Positions 34,476 to 41,258 of a DNA stretch of 41,258 bases are shown in pieces. The position numbers and the translations under genes are program-made. Origin of the DNA: an uncultured Burkholderiales bacterium (GTDB lineage Bacteria > Pseudomonadota > Gammaproteobacteria > Burkholderiales > Burkholderiaceae_C); contig CAILYC010000055.1 in NCBI GenBank assembly GCA_903838355.1, forward strand, positions 1 through 41,258. The letters run 5' to 3'. The number at the start of each line of letters is the position of its first letter. Position 1 is the first letter of the stretch. The notes beneath the pieces were generated by a model. That model worked only from the letters and a program-made list of their open reading frames with translations. It had not been told where the DNA came from and did no database searches.

Positions 34476-35429
34476 TTACTCCAGGTTGGCTTGCAAAGCG
34501 AAACCAGCAAAAGCTTTGTCCAAAGCTGTGATGCTGATGGAGTCGAGGTGACTCAAAGGGGGTCTGGCCATTTTCCAAGCTTGGTTTTTGTATATTTGCG
34601 ACAACAAGTATTTGTAGGTGGGGATGCTGGCGTGTTGGGCCAACACCGCTTGAAATTCATTGAGACGGTCTTCTGAGCTCTTAACCTTCATGCCTGGAAT
34701 TTGAATGGCCTGAACCCCTTGATCGGCTTGCATGAGAAGCTGGACCACATTGGGGATGACGTTGGCCATGGCCGAGATGATCCCGCTCGAGTGCAAAATC
34801 TTAATGTCGCTCTCAGCGCACGAGTAGATGAGCACTTTCTCGCCAAAAGATTTCAAGAGATCATTGTTGAGTGAGCTCGAACCCGTTTGGTTGATGATGC
34901 CGTAAAGGCGCTCTTGGTATTTTTCAACAACATTGCTGAGGACCCCATCGGGCAACTCATGGTGCATTTTGCCAGGTAGCAAATGCAAGTAACAATGGGT
35001 CGGTGACTTCGCGATCTGCCTGAAGAGAAAATCAAAATAATTCACCAAACCGTCATCGCTCAAATCCTGAAAATAAAACGGTGTGGAGATCAACACGGCG
35101 TTCAACTTCAAGTAGTCGGCCAAGTGAACCAACTTCACCACCTCAGGCACCGAGGACCCCATGCACGCGAGCATCATGGCATTGCTCGCAATGCCCTCCT
35201 TGACCAAATGGGCCAGTGCTTGGGTTTTTTCGTCATAAGAAAACGAGGGGCCTTCCCCGCACTCACCAAAAAGCACCACACCGCTTGCGCCTTTGTAGAG
35301 CAGGGTTCGGATGTGGGACTCTAGACGACGAAGGTCCAGGCTGTGATCTTCTTTGACGGGGGTGACAACATCGGGCCAAACACCATGAAAACCGGCCTTG
35401 AGTTGAGTAGGACTGTTCATACCTTGCAT
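34476..35429 (-). CDS. DapA-family protein lacking the Schiff-base lysine
   Basis: A 317-residue protein with the DapA/NAL fold. Aligning it with the intact DapA-family protein at 14016, the catalytic lysine site GMKDSSG becomes GIINQTG, so Lys is replaced by Ile179. The supporting tyrosine in YLYNIP becomes His149 in YLHLLP. The carboxylate-binding loop is GECGE (55-59). The rest of the barrel (STPFYFQDLSDDGLVNYF and others) is well kept with no frameshift. It therefore cannot form the usual Schiff base and may be a binding or regulatory protein, or use other chemistry. An ATG at 35420 is an alternative start. It precedes the 70-residue gene and may be co-transcribed with it. Confidence 0.82.
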   Translation of the reverse strand: MQGMNSPTQLKAGFHGVWPDVVTPVKEDHSLDLRRLESHIRTLLYKGASGVVLFGECGEGPSFSYDEKTQALAHLVKEGIASNAMMLACMGSSVPEVVKLVHLADYLKLNAVLISTPFYFQDLSDDGLVNYFDFLFRQIAKSPTHCYLHLLPGKMHHELPDGVLSNVVEKYQERLYGIINQTGSSSLNNDLLKSFGEKVLIYSCAESDIKILHSSGIISAMANVIPNVVQLLMQADQGVQAIQIPGMKVKSSEDRLNEFQAVLAQHASIPTYKYLLSQIYKNQAWKMARPPLSHLDSISITALDKAFAGFALQANLE

Positions 35430-35743
35430 TGCCTTGATTTGAGTTCAGGCAATGGGAAGTTGCATGAAGAGATGATGAAATCTATTCAACCCATTAGACT
35501 CTCTATTTCCACTCTTGTGTGCTAATGTTGAGACTTTTTGCGCAGGCTTTGCATCCAAAGCGCTGTCACCAAAGCACTGGACACTAGGGTAAACCGCCCC
35601 AACCCACCACAATGGAGCGATGCAATCCTCAGTGAGAAGTGACAACGGACGTCAAAACCCAAGCATAAACCAGAATTCAAACCAGACGATTTGATGGCTC
35701 AATTGAGCAAAATCGGCACCATCACCAAAGGAATCCCCCACCC
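35430..35743. other. 314-bp intergenic region
   Basis: Between the DapA-like gene start and the NicC-like gene end. Contains a GGTAAACC octamer at 35589-35596, the complement of the core of the ATGGTTTACC elements elsewhere, about 160 bases upstream of the DapA-like start. No gene or RNA was recognised. Confidence 0.4.
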
Positions 35744-36913
35744 TTAGGTCGCATCTTGCAAGTCTGGCACCAGAGGAACTTTCCAAGCGTTGTAGCCATA
35801 AACCCAATCCGGGTTGGTTTTCTTTTGCATCCATTGGTTAGCACTCGAGGCTTTTTGGATCATTGAGGCTCTGGGTTTGCGGCATTGCTCAAAGAGCTTG
35901 AACGCTTGGGGCCAATCCTTGGTGTCGGCTTGTGCCATGATCCGCGCCAAAACCACCGAGTCTTCTAGCGCCATGGCAGCACCTTGGGCCATGTAAGGCG
36001 TCATGGGATGACAGGCGTCGCCCATCAAGAGCACTGAACCCTCGCACCACTTAGCCAAAGGGTCGCGCTCATAGAGCGCCCATTTGTGCACCTCTGGACA
36101 GGCGGCCAGCACGGCTTGAACATCGGGGTGAAACCCAGCATAGGCCTCCCGCAAGGCGCTTAAATCTCCCTTGGCCGACCACGACTCTTTGGTGGTCCAT
36201 GACGCGTCTTCGGGTTGCGATGTTACAAAATAAATTTCATCTTGTTGACGCGTGACGTAGTAGATCACGATGTGGCGATCTTCGCCCCACCATTTGGTCC
36301 TAGACTGACCAATGTCAACCCCTGCAAGGCGTGAGGCGGGGAAAGTGGTTCGGTAGGCAATCTTGCCGGTGAAACGAGGCTCCTCGGGTCCGAGAAGGGT
36401 GTCACGGATCAAGGAGTGAACGCCATCGGCACCAATCACGGCTTGGGCACACACCCGTGTACCATCTTCAAACGTCAACATCACGTTTTGGTTTTCTTGC
36501 TGCCAAGACAATAATTTTTTGTTCAAGTGAATTTGAGAGCTTGGCACCAGTCGGTTGAGGGCGGCATGCAAGTCACCCCGGTGCAAGGCATAAAAGGGCG
36601 CGCCGTATTTCTCCATGGCGTGGCCCAAGAGAGGAAACTCATTGCTCACGTCTCCTGTGTCCCAAACTCGATTCAAATTGGTTCGGGGCTCAAACGCACT
36701 GTCTTTGAGGTGATCGGCCAAGCCAAAACCCTGCAAGACGCGGGTCGCATTGGGCCCCATTTGAATGCCCGCGCCAAGCCGTTTAAAGGCCGGGGCTTGT
36801 TCAAAGACGTGGGCCACAATGCCCAATTGGCCCAGCGCATGGGCACTGGCCAAGCCGCCAATGCCTGCACCAATGATGGCGACGGGTAGGTTGAGAATAT
36901 CGGTTTTGGCCAT
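35744..36913 (-). CDS. FAD-dependent aromatic monooxygenase, NicC-like
   Basis: A 389-residue flavoprotein hydroxylase of the 6-hydroxynicotinate/salicylate hydroxylase group. FAD motif GAGIGG at residues 15-20, EQAPAFKRLGAGI at 38-50, the second motif GADGVHS, and the ribityl motif GDACHPMTPYMAQGAAMALED are intact, and the C-terminal WVYGYNAW matches NicC. Compared with NicC as I recall it, an active-site His (GAGIH) is Gln51 here and the Cys before KWW is Arg205, while His214 and Tyr218 are kept. So a related but different aromatic acid may be the substrate. The start is ATG 36913; an upstream in-frame codon at 36994 adds an atypical tail. It lies downstream of a Bug binding protein on the same strand. 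Confidence 0.87.
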   Translation of the reverse strand: MAKTDILNLPVAIIGAGIGGLASAHALGQLGIVAHVFEQAPAFKRLGAGIQMGPNATRVLQGFGLADHLKDSAFEPRTNLNRVWDTGDVSNEFPLLGHAMEKYGAPFYALHRGDLHAALNRLVPSSQIHLNKKLLSWQQENQNVMLTFEDGTRVCAQAVIGADGVHSLIRDTLLGPEEPRFTGKIAYRTTFPASRLAGVDIGQSRTKWWGEDRHIVIYYVTRQQDEIYFVTSQPEDASWTTKESWSAKGDLSALREAYAGFHPDVQAVLAACPEVHKWALYERDPLAKWCEGSVLLMGDACHPMTPYMAQGAAMALEDSVVLARIMAQADTKDWPQAFKLFEQCRKPRASMIQKASSANQWMQKKTNPDWVYGYNAWKVPLVPDLQDAT

Positions 36914-37057
36914 AGGACGCGTTGAATGGGGAATTGAATGAAGAGGTGAATTGGTTTGAATGTTAATGCACTTGAGGCGGACCCAGCGGCGCATTGCATG
37001 GATAAAAATTCTGACGGACTTCTAGGCCCCAGGTTAAGGGCAAAGATCGCTGCCGAA

Positions 37058-38041
37058 TTACTCGCTCTGCACGCCTGCAGTTTTAATGACCTTGGCCCAT
37101 TTGAGGGTGTCGGACTTGATGCGTTCGGTAAAGGATTCTGGCGTGCCGCCCACCGGATCGCCAGACAGATGTTTGATGGCCTCAATCACCTCTTTTTGCG
37201 TGAGTGCGATGTTGATGGCCTCGTTGAGCTTTTTCACGACTTCAACGGGCGTGGCACTGGGCGCCACCACCCCGTACCAGACGGTGGACTCATAGCCCGA
37301 CAGGCCTTGCTCGGCCAAGGTGGGCAATTCTGGCCAAGAAATTGATCGTTTGGCGCTGGCAATGCCGATGGGGTAGAGCTTGCCGCTTTTGGAGTAAGGC
37401 ACCAGGCTGTTCTCAAAAGTCATCTGGACCTCACCCGAGAGCAGCCCCAAAACAGCCGAAGCACTGGCCTTGTAAGGGATGTGCACCACGTCGACTTGCG
37501 CCATGGACATGAACAAGGCGCCGGCCAAATGCGCCGAGGTGCCTTGACCGGGAGAGCTGAAGTTGTAGCGGCCTGGATTGGCTTTGAGGAGCTCGAGCAA
37601 TTCTTTCAAATTTTTGACATTGAGCTTGGGTGAGACCGCCAAGACGGACGGCGTTTGTGCCACCATCGCCACCGTGGCGAAGTCCTTCAAGGGGTGGTAA
37701 CTCATGGTGGCGTAGAGGCTCGGGTTGATGGACAAGGTGGTGACGCTTGCCATCAAGAGGGTATAGCCGTCGGCGACTGAGGTGGCGACATAGGAAGCAC
37801 CCAACATGGTGCCCGCACCAGGTTTGTTTTCAACAAAGACCGTTTGGTTCAGGATCTTGGAGAGCCGATCGGCCACAACGCGAGACAAAGCGTCGGCCGA
37901 GCCACCTGCAGCGTGAACGCAAATGAGGCGAATGGGTTTGTTAGGATAGTCAGTTTGTGACCAAACAGCATTGGTTGTAAAACCCAACCCGATGAAAAGT
38001 ATTGACCAAAAGAAATGAAATTTGATTCGCAAAGGGTGCAT
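37058..38041 (-). CDS. tripartite tricarboxylate transporter (Bug/TctC) substrate-binding protein
   Basis: A 327-residue Bug-family periplasmic binding protein. The signal peptide covers about residues 1-27 (FWSILFIGLGFTTNAVWSQ), then DYPNKPIRLICVHAAGGSAD with the characteristic ligand loop, VENKPGAGTMLGA, and YNFSSPGQGTSAHLAG. Binding proteins of this type usually bind carboxylates or aromatic acids. ATG 38041 is used; the in-frame TTG at 38053 is weaker. Membrane partners TctA/TctB are not encoded in the window. Its 144-base distance to the monooxygenase gene downstream suggests shared expression and possibly shared substrate. Confidence 0.92.
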   Translation of the reverse strand: MHPLRIKFHFFWSILFIGLGFTTNAVWSQTDYPNKPIRLICVHAAGGSADALSRVVADRLSKILNQTVFVENKPGAGTMLGASYVATSVADGYTLLMASVTTLSINPSLYATMSYHPLKDFATVAMVAQTPSVLAVSPKLNVKNLKELLELLKANPGRYNFSSPGQGTSAHLAGALFMSMAQVDVVHIPYKASASAVLGLLSGEVQMTFENSLVPYSKSGKLYPIGIASAKRSISWPELPTLAEQGLSGYESTVWYGVVAPSATPVEVVKKLNEAINIALTQKEVIEAIKHLSGDPVGGTPESFTERIKSDTLKWAKVIKTAGVQSE

Positions 38042-38220
38042 TGATGTCAACAAACTAAAAACGTTATTAAATCAGCAAGGCCGCAGGATGGCAGTTCATG
38101 ATCATCTTGGAGCTGTAAAAAAACAGATGTCCAAGTCAGCGCTCAGCGCAGAGAGTAACATGGCCTTCTAAACGGATGACTGGGTGAAACCCCAAGCGCA
38201 ACAGTTGGGCCACGCCAGTC

Positions 38221-38300
38221 TGAAGTGGACCCCGAATTTAGGACAGCAGTTTAAGCGAGATACTGTTGTGATGAAGAGAGTCGAAATGAGTTTAATCAAG
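38221..38300 (+). mobile_element. IS3-family-like left-end remnant
   Basis: TGAAGTGGACCCCGAATTTA at 38221, continuing GGACAG, resembles the terminal inverted repeats of IS3-family elements (the TGA-x-CTG-CCCC-x-GGACA type). The sequence after it contains an ATG reading MKRVEMSLIKKR, which could be the first codons of an orfA. No matching right end, transposase or orfB is seen in the window. Length beyond about 26 bases is uncertain. It lies 120 bases before a truncated gene copy, consistent with a rearrangement scar. Confidence 0.42.
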
Positions 38301-38344
38301 AAACGCGATGTGCATCCACCCTCCCCAAGCACAGGCCACACGCC

Positions 38345-38654
38345 ATGACTAAAGATTTTTCAGTCGCTTTTATACACCATCATTGCAGGCTTTGTTTTCT
38401 TGATGCTCATCATTGCCGTGGTGAATCCGGGTCTTGAATTGACCCATGCCTGGGAGATATTTTTCATCCGATGGCTGCCTGTCTTGTCAGCCATCATGTG
38501 GGTGGGATTGCTTTGGTACTTCAACTTTGTGCAAATCCCCTCCAGCCCCAAAATTCCCGATGAGCAAAAAACCGCTATCACTAATGTCATCGCGCCCGAA
38601 GCTTTGTTTTGGTCTCGGTATGCCGCCTTGGCCACGGTGATCACGGGTTTGTTG
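38345..38654 (+). pseudogene. truncated, frameshifted duplicate of the PuuD-type membrane gene
   Basis: Aligns in sequence with the first 310 bases of the intact gene at 32951. Removing one inserted A near codon 3 (AAAG for AAG) restores MTKIFQSLLYTIIAGFVF against MTKIFQSLLQTIIAGFVL. The copy then follows the parent through AAIATVITGLL-like sequence (ATVVTGLL in the parent) and stops matching at about 38654. The conserved histidine in RWLH is Pro here. An open frame continues into unrelated sequence. It is a dead 5' fragment created by duplication followed by loss of the 3' half. Confidence 0.88.
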
Positions 38655-38698
38655 AACGATTCAGGACGATTCGACATCAAACACCGCCCTGGGTTCTA

Positions 38699-39673
38699 TC
38701 AGTCCGCACTCGTCTCCGTTGTCTTCACCAACTTCACCCAAAACTTTTCATCTTCGGCGAGGAATTTAACGAACTGAGCCGTCGAAGCCGAGACGGCCAC
38801 ATCGGTGCCTTCCCTCGCCAAGGCCGCTTTGACACTGGGTTGACTCATTGCCGTGAAAGCCGCGTCGAACACCGCTTGGACTGCCGCGCTTGGCGTGGCA
38901 ACCGGAACAAATAGTCCGTACCAAAAATCGATGGCATAGTCAGGCAAACCCGCTTCACGCATGCCTGGCAAATCCGGCGCCAACGGGGAGCGCTCAAACG
39001 TTGAGGTTCCAAGGCCACGCAAACGCCCAGCTTGAACCATCGGTAAAACCGATGGCGGGGTACCAAAGGTGAGTTGCGTGTCACCCGCAATCACAGACTG
39101 AATCGCCGGGGACCCGCCACGAAAGGGAATGTGGGTCATCTTGACCTCGGCGATTTGAGAAAAGAGTGAACCAGCCAAATGCGGCGCTGAGCCATTGCCC
39201 GAAGACGCATAATTCAAAGCCCCAGGGTTTTGCCGAGCTTTGGCAATCAAATCCTTGACGTTCATGATGCCTGTTGCAGGATTCACAGCAATGACCAAGG
39301 GAGAACTGGTGAGCTTGGTGATGGGCTGAAAATCACTGGGCTTGTAGCCGATCTTGGGGTTCAAGGCGGGATTGACCGAGATGCTGCTCGGACTCGCGAT
39401 CAAGAGGGTATAGCCATCGGGTCTTGACTTGGCCACAAATTCAGCCGCGACACTCGAGCCTGAGCCTGGCTTGTTTTCAATGATGATGCTGCTCCCAAGT
39501 GCTTGCCCCAGTGGCGTACTGATGGTTCGCGCCACATAATCAGCCGCTCCCCCTGGCGCAAAGCCCACGATCAACTTGATGGGCTTGCTTGGATAGGACT
39601 GGGCTTGAACAGGGGGCAGGCATAAGACACTGCCCAAGCAAAGACCAGACAGCATGAATTTGAACAGTTCCAT
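38699..39673 (-). CDS. tripartite tricarboxylate transporter (Bug/TctC) substrate-binding protein
   Basis: A 324-residue Bug-family binding protein. Signal peptide MELFKFMLSGLCLGSVLCLPP with cleavage near VQAQ (25). Then SYPSKPIKLIVGFAPGGAADYVAR with the ligand loop, IIENKPGSGSSVAAEF and YASSGNGSAPHLAGSLF, all standard for the family. ATG 39673 is preceded by AGAGGAG. The 3' end abuts the broken PuuD-type fragment within about 45 bases. It is followed upstream, on the same strand, by an MDR reductase gene. No TctA/B partners are nearby; the ligand is unknown. Confidence 0.93.
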   Translation of the reverse strand: MELFKFMLSGLCLGSVLCLPPVQAQSYPSKPIKLIVGFAPGGAADYVARTISTPLGQALGSSIIIENKPGSGSSVAAEFVAKSRPDGYTLLIASPSSISVNPALNPKIGYKPSDFQPITKLTSSPLVIAVNPATGIMNVKDLIAKARQNPGALNYASSGNGSAPHLAGSLFSQIAEVKMTHIPFRGGSPAIQSVIAGDTQLTFGTPPSVLPMVQAGRLRGLGTSTFERSPLAPDLPGMREAGLPDYAIDFWYGLFVPVATPSAAVQAVFDAAFTAMSQPSVKAALAREGTDVAVSASTAQFVKFLAEDEKFWVKLVKTTETSAD

Positions 39674-39732
39674 CAAGTCTCCTCTCGATCATTTATGCCC
39701 TAGGCGGGTGCACTGGGCTTGAGAGCCTGAAT

Positions 39733-40716
39733 TTACTTCAGACCTTCCAACACAATTTTGCCCAATTGTTGGTTCGAATCCATCATGGCCTTGGCCTCGA
39801 TCATGCGCTCAAACGGCAAAGTCTCATGAATTCGAGGCAAGCAAAGCCCTTTGGCGATGAGTGGCAAGATTTGTTTTTTGAATTCTGGGAGTGCTTGGGC
39901 ACGTTGCTCAAGGGTGCGCAATTTATTGGACACGCCATACAATTTGAGTCGCTTGGCATGCAAGGCTTCGATGTCCATGTCGGCATGAAGCACACCATCG
40001 ACATAACCGACGGTGGCCAAACGCCCTTCAAAGGCCAAGGTGCGGATGCATTCTGCAAAGACCGAACCACCAACAATATTGATCACGAGGTCCACACCTT
40101 TGCCGCCGGTCGCTGCCATCACTTCTTCGTGAAAATGGGCCTCTCGCGTGCAAATGCCCAGATCCAAGCCAGACGACTTGATTTGATCGAGCTTGGCCTG
40201 GGAGCCGGAGGTTCCAATGACGTGGGCGCCCAGGGCTTTGCCCATGGCCAACGCCGTGACCCCCACCCCCGAACTCACCCCGGGGATGAGCATCCACTCA
40301 CCAGCCTTCAAGCCGCCTTGTACCACCAGCATTTCAAACACCACGATGGAGGTGAGTGGAATGGCCGCGGCTTGATTCCAATTCAAATCGTCGGGCATCT
40401 TCATGGCCTCGCTTGGGGTCATGAGGACATATTCTGCAAAGGCGCCTGGGGCCCTTCCCATCACCCGGTCACCCGGCGCAAAACCCGTGACCCCAAGCCC
40501 GCAACTCACCACTTCGCCGGCCGCTTCCATGCCAATGGGCTTGGCTGCTCCCGACTTGTGCAGTCCATGCCCCAATATAAATTCACCGCGGTTGAGCCCT
40601 GAGGCTCGCACGTGAACGAGAATTTGACCGGGACCTGCAACAGGCCGCTGCACCTCGCGAAGCTCTATTTGCGCTTGCACGCCATCGCTTTGCATCCAAT
40701 ATGATTTCATCAGCAT
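39733..40716 (-). CDS. zinc-free MDR oxidoreductase (quinone oxidoreductase-like)
   Basis: A 327-residue NADPH-dependent medium-chain reductase. The N-terminal catalytic domain has SGLNRGEFILGHG, and the nucleotide-binding domain has PGVSSGVGVTALAMGKALGAHVIGTSGS. The zinc-binding Cys/His sets of alcohol dehydrogenases are absent, which fits quinone or enone reduction. The start is ATG 40716, 6 bases after AAGGA; an ATG two codons later is possible. It is upstream of, and on the same strand as, the Bug binding-protein gene. It is divergent from a CoA-transferase gene. Confidence 0.9.
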   Translation of the reverse strand: MLMKSYWMQSDGVQAQIELREVQRPVAGPGQILVHVRASGLNRGEFILGHGLHKSGAAKPIGMEAAGEVVSCGLGVTGFAPGDRVMGRAPGAFAEYVLMTPSEAMKMPDDLNWNQAAAIPLTSIVVFEMLVVQGGLKAGEWMLIPGVSSGVGVTALAMGKALGAHVIGTSGSQAKLDQIKSSGLDLGICTREAHFHEEVMAATGGKGVDLVINIVGGSVFAECIRTLAFEGRLATVGYVDGVLHADMDIEALHAKRLKLYGVSNKLRTLEQRAQALPEFKKQILPLIAKGLCLPRIHETLPFERMIEAKAMMDSNQQLGKIVLEGLK

Positions 40717-40842
40717 CCAGAGTCCTTTTCACTCAAATCAATTCGCTCTATTTCAACTTCGCGAGTCTGCGCAGCGACTCTGATAGGAAATGTATACCAA
40801 ACATGACGTGGTGTGAATCAAGGTTAGCCCTTCTCGTCGAGG

Positions 40843-40864
40843 TGCTTGAGCTCAAGACAAGCAC
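40843..40864. promoter_or_regulatory. nested palindromes before the CoA-transferase gene
   Basis: CTTGAGCTCAAG (40845-40856) is a perfect 12-base palindrome, and GTGCTTG (40843-40849) pairs with CAAGCAC (40858-40864). They lie in the 243-base divergent spacer between starts at 40716 (minus) and 40960 (plus). The rest of this spacer shows no gene. An operator is inferred. Confidence 0.4.
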
Positions 40865-40959
40865 AGTCATTGGGTTTTTCCCCATGCAAACCGCTTCATT
40901 TTCGGCTCGCACGCCAAAACGTCACTAGAATGTTTGTTCAACGCTCAGGAGAACAGACC

Positions 40960-41258
40960 ATGACGGATCAAGCCACAGCCAGCGCTTTGGGTCATTTCAA
41001 AGTCCTCGATCTCTCGCGCATCCGCTCAGGCCCCACTTGCGTTCGCGTGTTGGCCGATTTTGGGGCCGATGTCATCCGCATTGAGTCGCCAGCAGGCCTC
41101 GACCCCAACGAAGGCGCCTTGGGCGGTCGCGACACCTACGACATGCTCAATTTGCACCGCAACAAACGCTCCTTGACCCTCAATTTGAAGTCCCAAGAAG
41201 GGCGAGATATTTTTCACCAACTGGTCAAGAGCCATGATGTCGTGGTGGAGAACTACCG
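40960..41258 (+). CDS. CaiB/BaiF family CoA-transferase, 5' part only
   Basis: The first 99 residues of a class III CoA-transferase. Recognised by VLDLSRIRSGPTCVRVLADFGADVIRIE, the early family motif, followed by NLHRNKRSLTLNLKSQEG and DVVVENY. The ATG at 40960 has AGGAGA upstream. The frame is still open at the end of the window; the complete protein should be about 390-430 residues, with a catalytic aspartate further on. It would transfer CoA between two carboxylic acids, fitting the acid-catabolism content of the window. Confidence 0.9.
   Translation, partial: MTDQATASALGHFKVLDLSRIRSGPTCVRVLADFGADVIRIESPAGLDPNEGALGGRDTYDMLNLHRNKRSLTLNLKSQEGRDIFHQLVKSHDVVVENY

Overview
The window looks like a catabolic accessory region from a betaproteobacterium of the order Burkholderiales, probably Comamonadaceae-like. 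This is inferred from the density of Bug/TctC-type periplasmic binding proteins, a TAXI-type TRAP system, fused acyl-CoA and aromatic catabolism genes, and the moderately high GC coding style. About 34 intact genes are seen. All are enzymes, transport proteins, small membrane or secreted proteins, or unknowns. No transcription factor, tRNA, rRNA, CRISPR array or complete insertion sequence was found.

Region 1 (1-6918) is acid and aromatic catabolism. A plus-strand run of SDR, zinc-free MDR reductase and acyl-CoA ligase converges on a minus-strand enoyl-CoA hydratase and nitronate monooxygenase. Across a divergent promoter lies pobA, 4-hydroxybenzoate 3-monooxygenase. Region 2 (7147-12833) is a plus-strand operon: a signal-less periplasmic-binding-protein-fold protein with a CxCH motif, a Liv-type binding protein, two small membrane proteins coupled by an ATGA overlap, a small secreted protein, an exported amidohydrolase and a decayed exported NIPSNAP-domain gene. 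Region 3 (13076-17979) holds a 2-hydroxyacid dehydrogenase, a DapA-family lyase and a TAXI-TRAP transporter, apparently one uptake-plus-catabolism unit.

Region 4 (18239-32498) is a sugar-acid cluster. It has an enolase-superfamily dehydratase, a 2-keto-3-deoxy-fuconate-dehydrogenase-like SDR, two IlvD/Edd-family [2Fe-2S] dehydratases, a D-erythronate-dehydrogenase-like protein, another SDR, a four-gene sugar ABC transporter, a TctC-type binding protein and a tartrate/D-malate dehydrogenase-like enzyme. The logic is uptake, oxidation of sugar to acid, dehydration to 2-keto-3-deoxy acid, then oxidation; the final aldolase or hydrolase step is not seen in this block. A 9-base element (ATGGTTTAC) lies upstream of three minus-strand units here and may mark a shared regulator encoded elsewhere.

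Region 5 (32951-41258) is more patchy. It contains a stand-alone PuuD-type membrane domain, an NTF2-like protein, a 70-residue unknown, a DapA-family protein without its catalytic lysine and tyrosine, a NicC-like flavin monooxygenase, two more orphan Bug proteins, an MDR reductase and the start of a CaiB/BaiF CoA-transferase. A truncated, frameshifted second copy of the PuuD-type gene sits beside an IS-end-like sequence at 38221-38655, which marks a rearrangement scar.

No single dramatic new system is evident. The strongest leads are the DapA-family protein with no catalytic lysine, the CxCH binding-protein-fold protein after pobA, the His-rich small membrane cassette, the common operator candidate, and the two pseudogenes.
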